The position numbers and the translations under genes are program-made. DNA of 64,000 bases from Pisaster brevispinus (Eukaryota > Echinodermata > Asteroidea > Forcipulatida > Asteriidae). The stretch spans positions 8,404,087 to 8,468,086 of the forward strand of contig JAMKCF010000015.1 of NCBI GenBank assembly GCA_023634235.1, read 5' to 3'. The notes below the pieces were generated by a model. That model had not been told where the DNA came from and searched no databases. It saw nothing but the letters and a program-made list of their open reading frames with translations. This document shows, one piece after another, positions 1-11,000 of this stretch (positions are counted from its first letter, which is position 1; each line of letters starts with the position of its first letter).

Positions 1-2493
1 AGTAGTGTCAAAAGAGGGCGATGTTTAACACTTGGGGTTTGCCATCAGCCTGCGTTGGTCCCGCTCTAGTTGTTTTGACTCGTGCATGCGTATTATTATT
101 GAATAATTTCCCGTTATTTATTTCTCATCGGTTAATTCATAGGAGTAGTTCAAGTCACGTGTATACCCTGGGCGTCAATTAACAATCACAAAAAGTCGAG
201 GTTTAATAAGATAGATCGATGGGTCCGATGTGCAAAAACATCCTGGATACGTATCAATCTGAAATGACTTTCCTTTGAATATAAAGCTGGCCGGAGGTGT
301 GGATGGCTAAAGCTTAATTTCCAGAAAGTAATACTATATGTAATATTTATTTTATTGTTTCGTCTTGTAACACCTTGTGGTGATACAATAACTGATAGCT
401 GTTTCTGATGATTGAATCCCAATGTGTTGTCCCAAATAGAAACTACAACGATACTTAACCATCAGTGCTTTCCTTCTGAAATTAATAATCACATTCACAA
501 TTATCAAACGATAGTAACCAGTCCTCTTTTTTCAATCACAATGATTGTAGAACCCTAAGAAGCGCCTGGACTCCACCACTGAATATAAGTGGATGCCAAC
601 AAGCTCAGTCCACGAATCCTCACATTAGGGTAAGGTCTGCGGACCGATGAAAGGTCCCATCAAACCGGGCAGGTGAGATCCATTGCTCCCAACCGCCAAG
701 GATAAACGAGTGGAATAAATGAGATGTTGTTTGATTGATGAGGATCTCTTGGCTTGGCTTAATAGCAACCGGCAGGAGGTAGACATCCGTAACGTTTTGT
801 TGAAAGCTCAGTTACTAAGCCTACCTGTAAAAGTAGTCGCCCAGTTTGCCGATTTGCTAAATTCAATGAGTCATCTAAAACCAGTAAAATAAAAACCCAG
901 TAGTTTCAAACGTCCATACTGCGCATGCGCGTAACCCAGTCTATTGTCTAATCATGGAAGGAGGAAACAATAATATGGTCTAATAATGCCAGAGCGCGCG
1001 GTTTTACTAAACGTCCGTAGATGTCAGATCGACGACTTTGGGGTTTGTCAATAGCCTCTACGCCACTAGTGTGTAGGCATTTGTTTAGTTTGTTGTTAAT
1101 TCATACGGATAATGTTAATAAAATAAAATAAAAAGTTTCCCTACGGTGGCACTAAAGGGATACCGAACATTATAGATTTACGTAAAAATCACAAATATTT
1201 ACGTAAATGTTTGATGTCCTCTCAGGGCCACCTTAATTATTTTTCCACTTGGGGAGGGGGGAGCTGGGCGTCATAGCAGGGGCACTTTCTTTCGTGGGGG
1301 TGGGGAGAGGGTGTATATAAAGTTTACAGACTTGCCGATTCCACTACCTCAAGAAAGACTATTGCGTCCAGAATGGATTCCCACTTTGTACATGAAGATT
1401 TGTAGTCATCAGAATCAGCAAATTTCAACAGTGGTGTAACTAAAGAGGGGGCACGGGGCACGTGCCTCTTTTTCCAGTTGAGGTCATTGCCCCCCCCCCC
1501 TCCCCGATGCCCCATCCACAGTTCCACACCCAATTGAAATCTGGAGTTTTGGGATTGGACGATCCCAGAGTAAAATTTTATATTTTATACGCTTAAATGT
1601 GCTAATTTCGATGTTTGTAAAAACCATGGAGGAAGGAAAATGCATTTACACGCAGGCAATTGTTTTTACACTAACGCCAGATTATCTTATGTTACACAAA
1701 TAGAAAACTAAACAAAAAGGGCGCTGAAAGGGGGCTTGTTTAAGAAAAGGGCAAGCGGAAATTTTGCCCCCTAAAAAAATGGCGCAACCTCTTTGGCCCC
1801 CTAAAATTTTACCCTACGGTGCTGAATGTCAGTCATTGTAAGCTCTTTTTGAGCCACAACCTTCATCAGGCCTACTTTAAACCTACTGTGAGGGGAAAAA
1901 GCCCGAAATTATCTCAGAATTAACGCACTGAATCTTCAACTTCGTAAAAGACCCTCGACATTCAATCTGTGCACTTTTCACTAGCTCTCAGGCATTACGT
2001 GACTTCGATGAACATTTTCCAATTACAAGTTTTTTTGAACTTCTGATCATTTCTATGTCAGGGGCGCAATAGAAGTCTTAAATTATTATAAATATAAATT
2101 AGCATTGAAGAAATTCGAAGAGAATGTTCCTGTAACATAATTAATTTTGCTAGAAATTTTGATGAACTGTGACAGACAGCATTAGGCCGATTTGAACATG
2201 GCTTTGCGCAAGTCAAGCAGTTCAAATTATAATCTGTAGAGTTAAAACGGTTTTTTGTCTCCAAATAATGGAGCAGTAGGTCCTATGGTCACAATAAATA
2301 AAAAGAACAACCAGAGAACGAGTCTACTTACGTACTTTTTCTTCTTTTTTCTCTCTCTCTGTTTGTTTGTTTTTTTGTGGTTTTTTTTTACAACGGTGAA
2401 TAATTTTTTACCGAATCCGAATGGAGAGAGTGGTCGGGGCTTTGACGGCTTAACTACTGGTTTTCCTCACGCTGCATCAAGTTAAACGCAAAG
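1..2493. other. Intergenic sequence, no gene recognised
   Basis: No convincing exon or repeat family was recognised here. The stretch is AT-rich, with a C run near 1491-1502 and pyrimidine-rich sequence near 2335-2392. A relatively GC-rich patch at about 540-800 stands out from its surroundings, but I could not assign it. All open frames are short and lack family resemblance. Confidence 0.5.
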
Positions 2494-2800
2494 TATAACT
2501 TTGGTTTTTGGAACCGTTCGATCGTTTTAATCCTGTACAAATGTAGACATACAATACGACTAACCTGTGAAACGGTGGTAGCGTTTTGATATATCGCCGA
2601 ACACATGGAATCCACGCAGGAAGAATAATCAGTAAATTAGAACACACAATCTGAGAACGTTTCATGCAGAAACGTTTCTCAGAATGAAATGTTTTTGAAT
2701 CACCCTTTCTCTAAAACCACATCGTTTCTCAGCATGTTATACATTATCAACAGCTGCAGTGCTTCTTACAAGAAGATAAAAGCATTGCTCCGTATTTCCT
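2494..2800. repeat. Dispersed repeat, also present near 37855-38125
   Basis: The text here (a 'taacctgtgaaa' segment, a 'gttttgatatatcgcc' type segment, then 'cgtttctcag' and 'ctctaaaaccacat' words) matches in order the segment at about 37855-38125. The related element at 44140-44470 shares the end 'tatcaacagct..agtgct'. It looks like a diverged short interspersed element with no coding capacity. Confidence 0.55.
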
Positions 2801-2892
2801 CGTTGGTAAAAAAAAATTATAAAATAATAATTAGACTGGCTGCAGCCCTCACCACAAGCCGTGCAAGTGCAAAGTACGACTGTGTCAACCGG

Positions 2893-3300
2893 AGATTATG
2901 TCCCGCCCCGCCCCCACCCTCAATACGGCGAATTGTATAGCGCCCTCTTTTGAATCAACTTCCTTCAGCCCAAGAATAGTTTGTTGCAAAGGGGATCCTG
3001 CTGCCGTTGTTATATTATTCCCTTTTCTGAAGAATTCCCCCGTGGGGTCCAAGTTGAACAAAGTATTCCCTTGTGAGGTCCATTGTTCCGTTGTGTTTTG
3101 GACCCCATAAGTACCCATGCGTATGCCCACACACAAACACACATCGGTACAGCACTCCTATACGTTAGAGGACACCTATTGTACTTTCTGTTGTTCCTGT
3201 ATTGAAGCAATCCCCATTGGTTTTGTACACAAATGACTAGTGAGGACACCTGAAAACAAAGAACCGACTAGTGAGGACCTATTGTCCCTATTGTAAAATG
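2893..3300. repeat. Composite of two dispersed repeat families
   Basis: The first part (about 2893-2970) has a C-rich stretch followed by 'gcgccctcttttgaatcaac' and 'ccttcagcc'. It recurs at 6340-6440 and in decayed form at 11505-11590. The second part (about 3000-3300) contains 'ttcccttttctgaag', 'gtggggtccaagttgaaca' and CA-rich sequence, and recurs at 21540-21920, 32455-32610 and 54690-54825. No coding potential was recognised. Confidence 0.55.
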
Positions 3301-3717
3301 TCCTCAGAGGGTTGGCAATACAAACACACCCACACCCACCCCTGTCATTGGTAACCCACCTGCCAACATAATCCCCCCAAAAAGAAGGAATGCATTACAC
3401 GAACTTAAACTCTGTCTGATTTGTATTTATTTCATCTGTTTCTTATATTATATTTTTGATACAAATACATGAAGTGCCTGACAAGCTTGTCATGAATTTT
3501 TATGAATTTATAATAAAAACCAGTAGGTAGCAACATAGCCAACACCCCCTTCTTTATTTTCACAAAAGAAAAGTTTGTTTTTACAAAGTTATCCACATGT
3601 AGCAAATGATTAATCTCTGAGAAATTACGAATCAGCATCCAATAAGCATGCGTTCTTGACATTGTTTCTGTCCAACACAATAAACATTACTACCATTTAA
3701 TTTTCTGTGGTGTAGGC
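3301..3717. other. Intergenic sequence, nothing recognised
   Basis: AT-rich sequence with CA-rich words at its left end. I see no exon, RNA gene or repeat that I can name. Confidence 0.4.
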
Positions 3718-3935
3718 CTAATGGTTTATAGGTACAAGATTGGTAAGGATAAAAAACATCATTGTTTAATTTTAGTCTGAAAACTTACAGATTATGAAGT
3801 TCATACTAGAATCATTTCTTTTTCTGTGAAATATTTCCCTCCAAAATGAAGTCATATTCAATAAAACTGTATCTGAAAACCTAAAATACACAACAGCTAA
3901 TTTTGGTTGTTACAACCAATTTCATACTGCAATAA
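3718..3935 (+). repeat. ~215-bp dispersed repeat, copy 1
   Basis: This stretch, beginning near 'agattggtaaggataaaaaa' and including 'gtatctgaaaacctaaaa' and 'ttttggttgttacaac', is closely matched at 23083-23298 in the same orientation. A minus-strand copy lies at about 62790-62950. It has no open frame of note and is probably a short non-autonomous element. Confidence 0.65.
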
Positions 3936-5274
3936 TCAGATATGCAGTTGCGGTGAAAAGTTTTTCAAGACTTCTCTCTTCCAATTTTTAATGGCACAAC
4001 TGAGAAACCCAAAACGAGGAAATCAACTAATCAGCTGAAAAGTTGCCTGCCCAATTAATAACTTTCAAGAAAAGTGTTGGGTTATGTTTTACAAATCGTA
4101 TATCCATGAACGTATTAGTTTTGTATCAACATCATTTCGGATATTGAAAATGAAAAAAATGTTAAGAAACAAAATGAATGGGTGCTCCAGACAATTGTTG
4201 AGTTGGTATAGCACTGTGTAGTTGAGGGAAAAGAGCTACAATATTTTAAAAAGGTACATTCTCTGTGTAACCTTAACAAACTTTGGATGACCCCTGCATT
4301 CTGTAAGAGTAAAGCATCATGTGCTGAAATGTTCAGGTATTGTTCAGGTATATCAAAATGGATTTATTGATTATTAATCTGAAAGCTCGCTGAGTTTGAT
4401 TATCCAGGCACTGAATGCAATCATCCACAGAAATATTAATATTCTGGCATTCTCTGAATCTGCTTACAAACCACATGGGAAACTGACTGGGTACAAATAA
4501 AAAAAAAAAGTTTCACCCAAAATAAATTTATTTGAAAAGTTCAAACATTATCACATGTAGAAAAACAAAACTATATATAACTATTATACAATCATTCTGA
4601 ACCTCATGCAAGGGGTTATGTTTGGTTGCAATGCCCGAAGGTTAAGAGGGTTTGTTCTGCTTTTTTATTGTTTGTTTATCTAAGTATTTTATTTACATTT
4701 CCATGTATTGCATGGGTTATTTAAGCTTATTTGTTTGCTTAATTACTTAAGTTTTGTAACTTGGTTTCATCTACCACTGACAACTGACATACCAATTTTG
4801 TAAACAAATAAGGATGCTGGCAGAGTTTTGTCCTGCCCCCTCCTTACCAAATCACTGACCCCCCCCCCTCGGACATGTGGCATGGTCCAGCTTAGTATAT
4901 CATGTCATAAAGCTGACCAGTGCGTACAATGTGGTTAAGACAAAAGAAATATCAAAATATGTCAGCACATGCTCACATATGTTCCTTAGGAATAAATATT
5001 CCCTCAAAAAATCTAATGATGTACCATGCCTTGAGATGTTTGTTCATACTTCCGATGCGACATACTACATGTTTGTGGTCAACTAGGGAGGCAAAACATT
5101 CAGAAATTTCCGTACGAAAATATTTCTTTGCATCTTTGGATTTTGTAGGTACCTTACAGTTCTGCTTGATGAGTGGCATTGTGTAAACTCAAATTCATCT
5201 CCATTCTGAAAAAACATATTTACAAACTTAGACAAGTTGAATTATAATATTAAAGATGCCTTTCTGAGTGAAAC
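3936..5274. other. Intergenic sequence, nothing recognised
   Basis: AT-rich sequence with only short open frames. A short C run lies near 4860-4868. The words 'ctgaaagctcgctga' near 4380 also occur near 8270 and point to another old repeat. Confidence 0.4.
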
Positions 5275-5560
5275 TTGCGAATCGGTCAGGTTGGCGCAGT
5301 GGTACCTCACCTTGCCTTCCACCTCTAGGACCCCTGTTCAAATCCCACCGGGGGCACTATGTGGATTGGGTTTTCAGTCCCTGCCTGATTGTGTGGGTTT
5401 TCCCTGGAATATTATATCTCTGCTGGGGTTTTCCTCCCACGTCTGAAACTGAAACTTTCTTCTTTGTCTTCTATCCATGGGGTTCTTGGCTACTATAAAG
5501 TTCGCTTTTCTGAGAGTCCTTGGCTTCACAACCAGAATAAATAAATGAAATTAAATGTAA
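5275..5560 (+). repeat. tRNA-derived SINE, type A
   Basis: The element opens with a tRNA-like head: an A-box-like 'ggttggcgcagtggtacc' and a B-box-like 'gttcaaatccc'. A body with 'gtggattgggttttcag' and 'tgtgggttttccc' follows, and it ends in an 'aataaataaatgaaatt' tail. A second, more diverged copy lies at 55870-56075. The head followed by a conserved unrelated body indicates a SINE rather than a functional tRNA gene. Confidence 0.7.
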
Positions 5561-6339
5561 TCCATCTTTTTTCAGATTCGTTCATGTTCTTACATAAAGT
5601 TGACTTTAGGCCTGTCATCCGAATCTCACATCGGTGTCTTTCACGGGAACGTTAGTTCCTGCACAATGAGTTCCAAAAGAGATGAAGACATTATGAAAAC
5701 ATTACAAAAAGCATGCACTATGAAATGAGAAAATTGTGCCAAGTAATCAAGCTATGTTTTTGTACATTTTGTTTATCAGTAAAAAGTTTATGAGAAGTTA
5801 ACTATCTGTACTTGGGCTCTACTTAATCATGCCATTTTCTTTTCCAAGATTCGTTAATCTTGTACGTAGTTTGATTGCATAGAACCAATTAGCAGAAAGC
5901 GTTTGTTTTTAATCACATTGGCCATATTGTTTTACCACATGGGAGTGCTTTCAACGGCGACTTTCCTTGCATAACAATTACAGTTTTGTGTTCTGTGTGT
6001 ATTTACAGCATAAGTCCGTATCTTTTAAGAGGCTGGTGGATATTTTTTGACATTCAGGTACATAAAGGTGCCGAGTTGCATGTGTGGTTGTATTTGGTTG
6101 ACCGCTTTTTGGGAAATCAATCTTTCCTGAGTAAATGTGAATCACCCGTATTGGTTAATTCCATAAAGCCGGTGTGCAGAGGATCCCCTCCAATTGCATT
6201 GAGTTGCACTTTTCTTTGGTGGATTTATGTGTGAACAATTTAATTGTGGGGTTTGTTTTTACATCTATTTAGCGTTACAAGGTTCCCGTTATAAAAATTT
6301 GGAGCAATGAAATGAGTGACTTGGTGAAAATTTGGCACG
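5561..6339. other. Intergenic sequence, nothing recognised
   Basis: No exon or known repeat was recognised. An open frame at 5986-6234 lacks any family resemblance and has no supporting splice or promoter context. Confidence 0.4.
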
Positions 6340-6440
6340 AGATTCTGTGTCCCCCCCCCCCCCCCACCCATACAGCAAATTGTGTATAGATTTTGTCTGA
6401 GAGCGCCCTCATTTGAATCAACTACCTTCAGCCAATGGTA
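6340..6440. repeat. Poly-C-bearing dispersed repeat
   Basis: A long C run is followed by 'cagcaaattgtgtatag' and 'gagcgccctcatttgaatca'. It matches the element at 2893-2970 and the sequence inserted at 11505-11590. Confidence 0.6.
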
Positions 6441-6674
6441 ATTTACCATACAGGGGACACACAAACTGAAGAGGGGGCGGGTGAGGACAAAATCTCCTAA
6501 GACACCGGAAGTAGCTAAAGCTTTGAGCATGAGGTGATTATCTGCATGTGTGATGTACGAACAAGACAGTAAGAACAACAGTTTATATAGTTTTTATCCA
6601 GCCTTTGATATTTCATGATCTTGTCTTTCATCGCCCACGAGAATCTCTCTGCGTCAATCTCAACACAGGCCGAC

Positions 6675-6680
6675 TTTATT
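6675..6680 (-). terminator. Candidate poly(A) signal of the HERC-like gene
   Basis: The plus strand reads TTTATT, so the minus strand carries AATAAA, about 134 nt beyond the HERC stop codon at 6814-6816. Position and sequence fit a canonical cleavage and polyadenylation signal. No transcript evidence is available here. Confidence 0.5.
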
Positions 6681-6813
6681 CATTTCTGTTCGGAGCTTTT
6701 GATCTAAATGTATTGCCTGTATATCCCTTGCTCACTTCCAAGTTTTGGAGAGTCATGACCACTTCTCAGAATCCAGCCAGACTGATACAACCCAGTGGAG
6801 TATAAACCTCACA

Positions 6814-7022
6814 TCAGACCAGCGCAAACCCCTCAGTGTGCTCGATAGCGATGAGGAGTTTTCCCCTCAGCTTGTCTTTGTCTTTGTAGATAGGAAGGTC
6901 CAGGAGGTTGAAGCAGGTGTGGGCGACCGGCAGGAAGGCGTCGCCGCTCCGGACTGGCTGGATGATGGGGCGCAACGTCTTCATTCCCTGAATTGGAACT
7001 CGATCTGTGCCAGTTAGGAACA
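6814..7022 (-). CDS. HERC3/HERC4-like: HERC-like terminal exon with catalytic cysteine
   Basis: Residues 593-661 and the stop (TGA, plus-strand 6814-6816). It contains FLTGTDRVPIQGMK, then LPVAHTCFNLLDLPIY, ending EHTEGFALV. The Cys in HTCFNLLDLP (residue 629 of the visible protein) is the HECT thioester cysteine. The C-terminal tail GFALV resembles the GFSL(A/I) end of HERC3/4. Acceptor CTGACAG|T. Confidence 0.96.
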
Positions 7023-7121
7023 CTGTCAGGAAGACACAAAGGTAGACTGTGAAAATTGAGTGTTGATGAAGTATTGCTATTGGAATTAGCGTGTAGTTTC
7101 ACAGTGTTGATAATAACTTGG

Positions 7122-7172
7122 AGCATCTTCATTCCCTGAATGGGGACGTCAATCTATTCCAGTTAGGAATAT
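7122..7172 (-). pseudogene. Decayed duplicate of the 5' part of the HERC terminal exon
   Basis: About 50 bp in the last intron ('cttcattccctgaa' through 'ccagttaggaat') closely repeats the 5' part of the terminal exon at 6972-7022. On the minus strand it would read as IFLTGID followed by a TGA stop and then a shifted frame. It is too short and too broken to be a usable alternative exon. It looks like a partial local duplication. Confidence 0.7.
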
Positions 7173-7687
7173 TTGATTGTCTGACAGTCCTTAAAAACGA
7201 TGTTACAAAGCATCCAATAATTATTCATATTGAACAGGCAGCTGTCCAGTATTATCCAAATATTGGATGCATATGATTAAAATGTAGCAGAAAATAATCA
7301 GGAGGTAAAATCTGGACTGTTCCAGTCAAGAGTTCAAGAGTTCAACGAGTGATTATGTTGTATTTTTTTAAAATACCTCCTTTATTTATTTATTTCATAT
7401 ATGTCACACATAGATCCTTGTCATTTGATATTTTTTACATAATTCATAGTTTATTACAATAATAAACAATTAATCATCATAACAATGAGTTTTTCTAGTA
7501 CACTGGTACAATTGTTATAATGCTACATACGAAGAGTGGACCAAAGATGTCCACATAATGTAGGGACTTGAAACAGTATGTGGACTTACACCTGTCCACA
7601 CAGTGTTTTTAACAGTGTTGAAGAAGAGGATTTTCTTTAAGTGTACAGAACAAAGGAATGTCCACAGAGTGACTGCAACACAGAGCT

Positions 7688-7765
7688 GCATGTGTGTGTA
7701 TTGTGTTGTCATTTAGCCTTTGAGAAAGACTCTGCTTAGGCGGGTTGAAACATCAGGCCATTAAC
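7688..7765 (+). repeat. Penelope-like-type tail motif, copy 1
   Basis: Contains 'tgtgttgtcatttagccttt' followed by 'gactctgct' and 'gaaacatcaggccattaa'. The same series occurs at 8375-8710 (interrupted) and 41175-41250. The run TTGAGAA-A-GACTC-loop-GGGT(C)-GAAAC recalls a degenerate hammerhead core as found in Penelope-like elements. The family assignment is inference. Confidence 0.5.
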
Positions 7766-7792
7766 CGTTTTTGAACCTTTCATTTCACTCAC

Positions 7793-7895
7793 CAAGAAAC
7801 TTCTTCTTCTGGTCCAGATCTAACTCTCGGAAGACTTCCCAGAACAGCTTGATTGTTGGGTGTTGCCGGTAGTATTCCCCCTTGTATGTAACATT
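7793..7895 (-). CDS. HERC3/HERC4-like: HERC-like exon l (HECT C-lobe start)
   Basis: Residues 559-592 plus one base: NVTYKGEYYRQHPTIKLFWE then VFRELDLDQKKKFL. Matches YKGDY...HPT.KLFWE.F.E..LEKKKKFL. Acceptor GATACAG|A, donor CTTG|GTGAGT. The phase-1 end joins TG of the last exon to make Val593. Confidence 0.95.
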
Positions 7896-8374
7896 CTGTA
7901 TCGAACCAGACCAATACCAAGATAAACTCAAGGAATTCTACATCAATTAGCCTTTTCCAAAATGCAATTACTACGATGGCTCATATTTCCTAGAGAACTT
8001 TTTTTTTCCATTGTTATACTGCTATAGTATTGAGATGTATTGCTGTAGTGATGTGATATATCACTGTACTACTGCATTATATCGACGTAACTCACTACAG
8101 TTTATCGCCGTAACTATAACTCCACACAAAAAAGGCGATAAAATGCAATAGTACAGCAATATAATGCAATAACATATGATGATTATCTCTAATTAGTGAA
8201 TTTGAGCCAGCGTAAATTACAAAGTACAGGTTTAGAAATGACCTAACCAAAAACAGAGCTTAGTTTCAATCTGAAAGCTCGCTCATAATTGTTCATCCCT
8301 TTCTTCTGACGGCATTCTGAACCTCTCTCTTCTCACTTCGTTCAACTTGCTGCTTCTGTTGCACTAATTTACTT

Positions 8375-8710
8375 GTTTGTGTGTGTTGTCACTTAGCCTT
8401 TGCGATAGACTCTGCTAGGGTCGAAACATAGGGGCCCAATTTCATGGCTCTGCTTACTTCCGAATTCTGCACTTGCGATCACCATTCTCCACTTACTATC
8501 CAAGTGCCGAATTTCTGCGCTAGCTGTGTAAGCAAAGAATGCCCAGTATCGTGGAGTACACAAGCGCACAAGCAAAAATTCTCTGCTAACCCGTGAAATA
8601 CGCTTGACGTAAGCGCGGAATTCCCTGCTTCCGTAAGCGCCGATTCTTTGCTTACGGTAAGCAGAGCCATGAAATTGGGCCCCGGCCATTAACAATTGTT
8701 TGCAGTTATA
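8375..8710 (+). repeat. Penelope-like-type tail motif, copy 2, split by a MITE
   Basis: The left part (to 8430) reads 'gactctgctagggtcgaaac'. After the inverted-repeat element at 8431-8683 the sequence resumes with 'ggccattaac', which in copy 1 directly follows the GAAAC box. The MITE therefore inserted into a pre-existing copy. Confidence 0.6.
8431..8683. mobile_element. MITE with 27-bp perfect terminal inverted repeats
   Basis: The ends GGGGCCCAATTTCATGGCTC(TGCTTAC) and their exact reverse complement delimit a 253-bp element. The interior is also partly palindromic ('cttgacgtaagcg', 'gtaagcgccgattctttgc'). A related copy is at 44568-44772, and a relative sharing only the outer GGCCCAATTTCAT lies at 11336-11493. 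There is no coding capacity. Confidence 0.85.
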
Positions 8711-9309
8711 CCATAGGTCGTTTTGGTTGGTAAGCAGTTTGCAACAGCTAATTATATTTTCTCATTGTATAATTCTGTTCAGTACCTCTCCTCAAGAGAA
8801 ATACTTCCAACAGAAAGCCTGCCAAAGGTCAGGAAATCAATTAAAGGCTCTCTTGATGTCACCTGGCGTCATCTTTAAATAAGTCAGGCTTGCTCCATTT
8901 TATGAGCCACATTTCCTGTGTGTTTTACAATGTTACTGTGCAGTGTGCATTTCAGGCAACATGCATTCAGAAAAAGTGGTTCCTAAAAAATGTTTAATGC
9001 AAGTTTGCCCCTAACAAGGCTTAAAACCAATCTTGGTCAGGGGCTACAAGAAGAAAAATATTTAAGATGAAAATAACTTATATAGCTGAAGGTACGAATT
9101 GATATACCTCTTAAAACAGTTTAGATTGTAGGATGGAGGGAAACATGCACCAGGCAAGGAGTTCTAAAGAGATGCAGTCCATGGAACAAAGCTGTCAGAA
9201 TTTCTCTTTATTCTACACCTCAGCAAAGCATGAGTAAAGCAAAGCAAGGGTTAGAAGAAGCAGAAAACCTGGTTTCAAGCTCAAACACTGGTGGCACATT
9301 TACCATGTC

Positions 9310-9475
9310 CAGGCCTTGAACTTCGCTCTTGAAGGGGCACGGCAATTTTCCTCTGGTAAGGGGCACTCTATGAGGAAAATGTAAAATTGTACTGGAACTT
9401 TGCAAAGGGCACCACAGCAAAAGCACAGGGCACCACGGCAATTGCTGTGGGCGCCGTGGGTTGTTTCGAGGCCTG
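9310..9475. mobile_element. Short inverted-repeat element (AGGCCT-type)
   Basis: Starts 'caggccttgaacttcgc' and ends 'gtttcgaggcctg', with internal 'cacggcaatt' boxes near both ends. A fragment of the same family lies at 26812-26863. It sits 46 bp downstream of a HERC exon within the intron. Confidence 0.7.
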
Positions 9476-9521
9476 CATGTCCTTATCACAACTTCACTTG
9501 AGAGGGTGAAGATCAACGCAC

Positions 9522-9705
9522 CTGCTCAAATTCATCCCAGTCGTAGTGTTCGTCACCGATCACCATGTCCATTAGCTCCTGCGGGTGGAAGAGGTTGAAG
9601 ACACGCCCTCCACAGACATGCAGAAAACCCTTACTGAAAAATGTGTACTGATTCTCCACCGCAGTGTTCAGGACAAAGTCCACGTATCGATCGACGTACT
9701 CTTGC
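9522..9705 (-). CDS. HERC3/HERC4-like: HERC-like exon k (HECT)
   Basis: Residues 497-558: QEYVDRYVDFVLNTAVENQY, then FFSKGFLHVCGGRVFNLFHP and ending YDWDEFEQ. Matches NRQEFVDAYV...F.....GF.KVCGGKVL.LFQP..L..M..GN.NY.W. Acceptor ACAAACAG|G, donor GAGCAG|GTGCGT. A small inverted-repeat element ends about 46 bp into the downstream intron. Confidence 0.95.
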
Positions 9706-9849
9706 CTGTTTGTTTGAAATACCAAAAGATATAAACTGTGTTAATCAGACCACCATAGAAATAAAAACACATCACAGTGAAGAGATTCGACACTTATGAT
9801 CATGGGGTTATCTTCTTGTCTTTTCTTCAATACAAGCCCTGGGTAATAA

Positions 9850-10010
9850 TAAATTTATATTTTGTCTAGTTGAACTAGGTGAATTAGAGTGAAATGTAAT
9901 TATCGAGCAAAATGTAGCTATCACTCCACCGTGAGTGGAGGAATACCGAAAGAGGTAAAAAAAGGGAGTATACATGGTGGTGCCAAGATGGCAGGAGCCA
10001 TCTGCACATT
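9850..10010 (+). repeat. Dispersed repeat shared with 27070-27230
   Basis: Order of matching words: 'tgaactaggtgaattagagt', a short AT block, 'aggtaaaaaaagggagtata' and 'gggccatct/ggagccatct'. The second copy lies inside the Penelope-like composite at 26988-27670, which suggests both derive from that element class. Confidence 0.5.
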
Positions 10011-10127
10011 GACCGGCTAAAAAGGAAATGTGCACATGTAGTGAGTACAAGCCATTGCATACCGAGATTTGTCGGTTCATGAAAACGCTAAACTTGTTTC
10101 AGTCCTCAGAATTGTCAACTGAGGGTA

Positions 10128-10555
10128 TAGGCGTGTCGCGGCCGAGTGGATAAGAGCACTCGACTCAAGCTCTGGTGTTTCTGATCGGCAGGGTGTGGGT
10201 TCGAGTCGCGGTCGTGACACTTGTGTCCTTAAAGCAAGACACTTAACCATGATTGCTTTGTCCTTCGGATGGGACGTAAAGACGTTGTCTCGTGTGTTGT
10301 GTAACGCACGTGAAAGAACCCAATTCCCTTATCGAAAAGAGAAGGGGTCCGCCCCGGTGTTCCTGGTTTGATTGGCAGCATATTGCGCCACAGCACCTTG
10401 TAAACCATTACATGGTGCTATGTAAAGGAGTAGGTCTCATACTTCAAACATAGCCCCAAAAGACCTAGCAGGAAAATACATAATGTTGAAGCCCTTGAGC
10501 ATCACTGAGTGATGGATATGAGCGCTATATAAGAAGCCATTATTAATATTATTAT
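10128..10555 (+). repeat. tRNA-derived SINE, type B, near full length
   Basis: The tRNA-like head (gtgtcgcggccgagtggat with B-box gtgggttcgagtcgc) is followed by a body containing 'cttcggatgggacgtaaag' and 'ggtttgattggcagcatatt', ending 'gagcgctatataagaagcc' plus an ATT-rich tail. Closest relatives in the window: 55425-55805 (minus) and 61019-61438 (plus). Confidence 0.85.
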
Positions 10556-10870
10556 CAAACAAAACTAGCCTGGTAGGGTGTGACCACTGATAGTGATAGG
10601 TTGTTGCCCTCTTGAATACAAGAAACCATACAATTTCCAGCAAGACAGTGATTTACATAACACTTCAATATTCTTACAGTTGGAGGCATCTTTCCTTCTT
10701 TGACCCTGCCACTCTTGGTAACAATTTCAAGCCATATCAGTTTCCCTTGTGGTTTATTACTTGATGTTTTTAAGGAGATCTCTCTGCTGCTGCTTCCCAG
10801 GTTGCATTGTAAACTTTGGTCAGATCACTGGGTGTATTTCATCTACAGGTTGAATGGCTTCTGACTGCCA

Positions 10871-10945
10871 ACATAGGGCTAGATAGCTCAGTTGGTAGAG
10901 CACCAGCATGTTAATTCGAAGGTCTCAGGTTTAAGTCCTACTCAA
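10871..10945 (+). tRNA. tRNA-like sequence, probably a SINE head or pseudogene
   Basis: A-box 'tagctcagttggtagagc' and B-box 'ggtttaagtcc' are present at normal spacing. The two acceptor-stem halves (gggctag and the sequence after ctactcaa) do not pair, so a functional tRNA is unlikely. It lies in a HERC intron 56 bp downstream of exon j's donor. Confidence 0.4.
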
Positions 10946-11000
10946 GTCAATTTGTCTTTGTTCAACCTGAAAACATTCACATTTGTTTGTTTCTACTCAC

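Noticed and set aside
6240..6578. 112-codon minus-strand open frame with a glycine run
   Set aside because: The run GGGGGG comes from the poly-C tract of a dispersed repeat. No family resemblance.
10871..10945. Functional tRNA gene
   Set aside because: A and B boxes are present but the acceptor halves do not pair. The same holds for 55024-55103 and 55308-55385. They read as SINE heads or pseudo-tRNAs.
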